Shown: one piece after another, positions 63,985-64,000 of the stretch
Position numbering within the stretch: position 1 is the first letter of the stretch
How the letters are laid out: each line of letters starts with the position of its first letter
Assembly (NCBI GenBank): GCA_022829145.1
Contig: CM040743.1
Location: 450,001 to 514,000 of the forward strand
Source: Albula goreensis
Taxonomy: Eukaryota > Chordata > Actinopteri > Albuliformes > Albulidae
Length of the DNA stretch: 64,000 nt
Direction of reading: 5' to 3'
Translations under genes and position numbers: made by a program
Notes under the pieces: generated by a model
Seen by the model: the letters and a program-made list of their open reading frames with translations, nothing else
Databases searched by the model: none
Told to the model about the DNA's origin: nothing

Positions 63985-64000
63985 CATTACTCTATTAGAG

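Larger units (their letters stand above)
62700..64000. other. Putative first intron or intergenic DNA
   Basis: No exon was recognised. Microsatellites lie at 63349-63385 and 63894-63981. Confidence 0.45.

Overview
The window is vertebrate nuclear DNA, most likely from a teleost fish. It has multi-exon genes with GT-AG introns, a fish-type LINE with an RNase H domain, and interspersed-repeat motifs common in ray-finned fish. Four protein-coding genes can be reconstructed exon by exon, all on the minus strand. In order of increasing coordinate they are mpz (myelin protein zero; coding exons 1001-14193), lig1 (DNA ligase 1; 19951-36087), etv3l (ETS-domain factor of the ETV3/ETV3L/ERF group; 36762-39688, with a probable untranslated first exon ending at 42838) and eif3f (eIF3 subunit F; 52266-59161). 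In each model the exon phases join without a frameshift. The predicted lengths are 231, 916, 257 and 273 residues. A GC-rich stretch ending in a consensus splice donor at 62690 may be the untranslated first exon of a fifth gene, on the plus strand.

Most of the remaining sequence is tandem repeat. More than 30 minisatellite and microsatellite arrays (units of about 11 to 60 bp, some with more than 40 copies) fill nearly every intron and intergenic gap. They explain almost all of the long open frames, which are periodic repeat translations and not proteins. Two transposon relics are clear. One is a minus-strand LINE fragment at about 59184-60990, whose 3' end touches the 5' end of eif3f. The other is a hAT/ZBED-type DNA transposon remnant at 18832-19130. 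SINE-like pieces lie at 31930-33340, 13346-13385 and 55600-55680.

The most unusual feature is the relation of the arrays to the splice sites. In lig1 intron 18, lig1 intron 16 and eif3f intron 6 the repeat unit is itself a piece of the neighbouring exon plus its splice site, copied 4 to about 40 times. In mpz, exon 4 lies between two arrays that start within about 25 bp of its acceptor and at its donor. The acceptor-side unit, a (CT)n-CAG with the core AGTGTTAATGT, occurs again directly upstream of the acceptor of eif3f exon 8, 47 kb away and in the same transcriptional orientation.

Downstream of the mpz stop codon the DNA can encode a peptide resembling the mammalian L-MPZ stop-codon readthrough extension, although a 9-base G run puts it one base out of frame in this assembly.

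The four genes do not form a pathway: peripheral myelin adhesion, replication and repair ligation, transcriptional repression, and translation initiation. Their proximity is chromosomal only.
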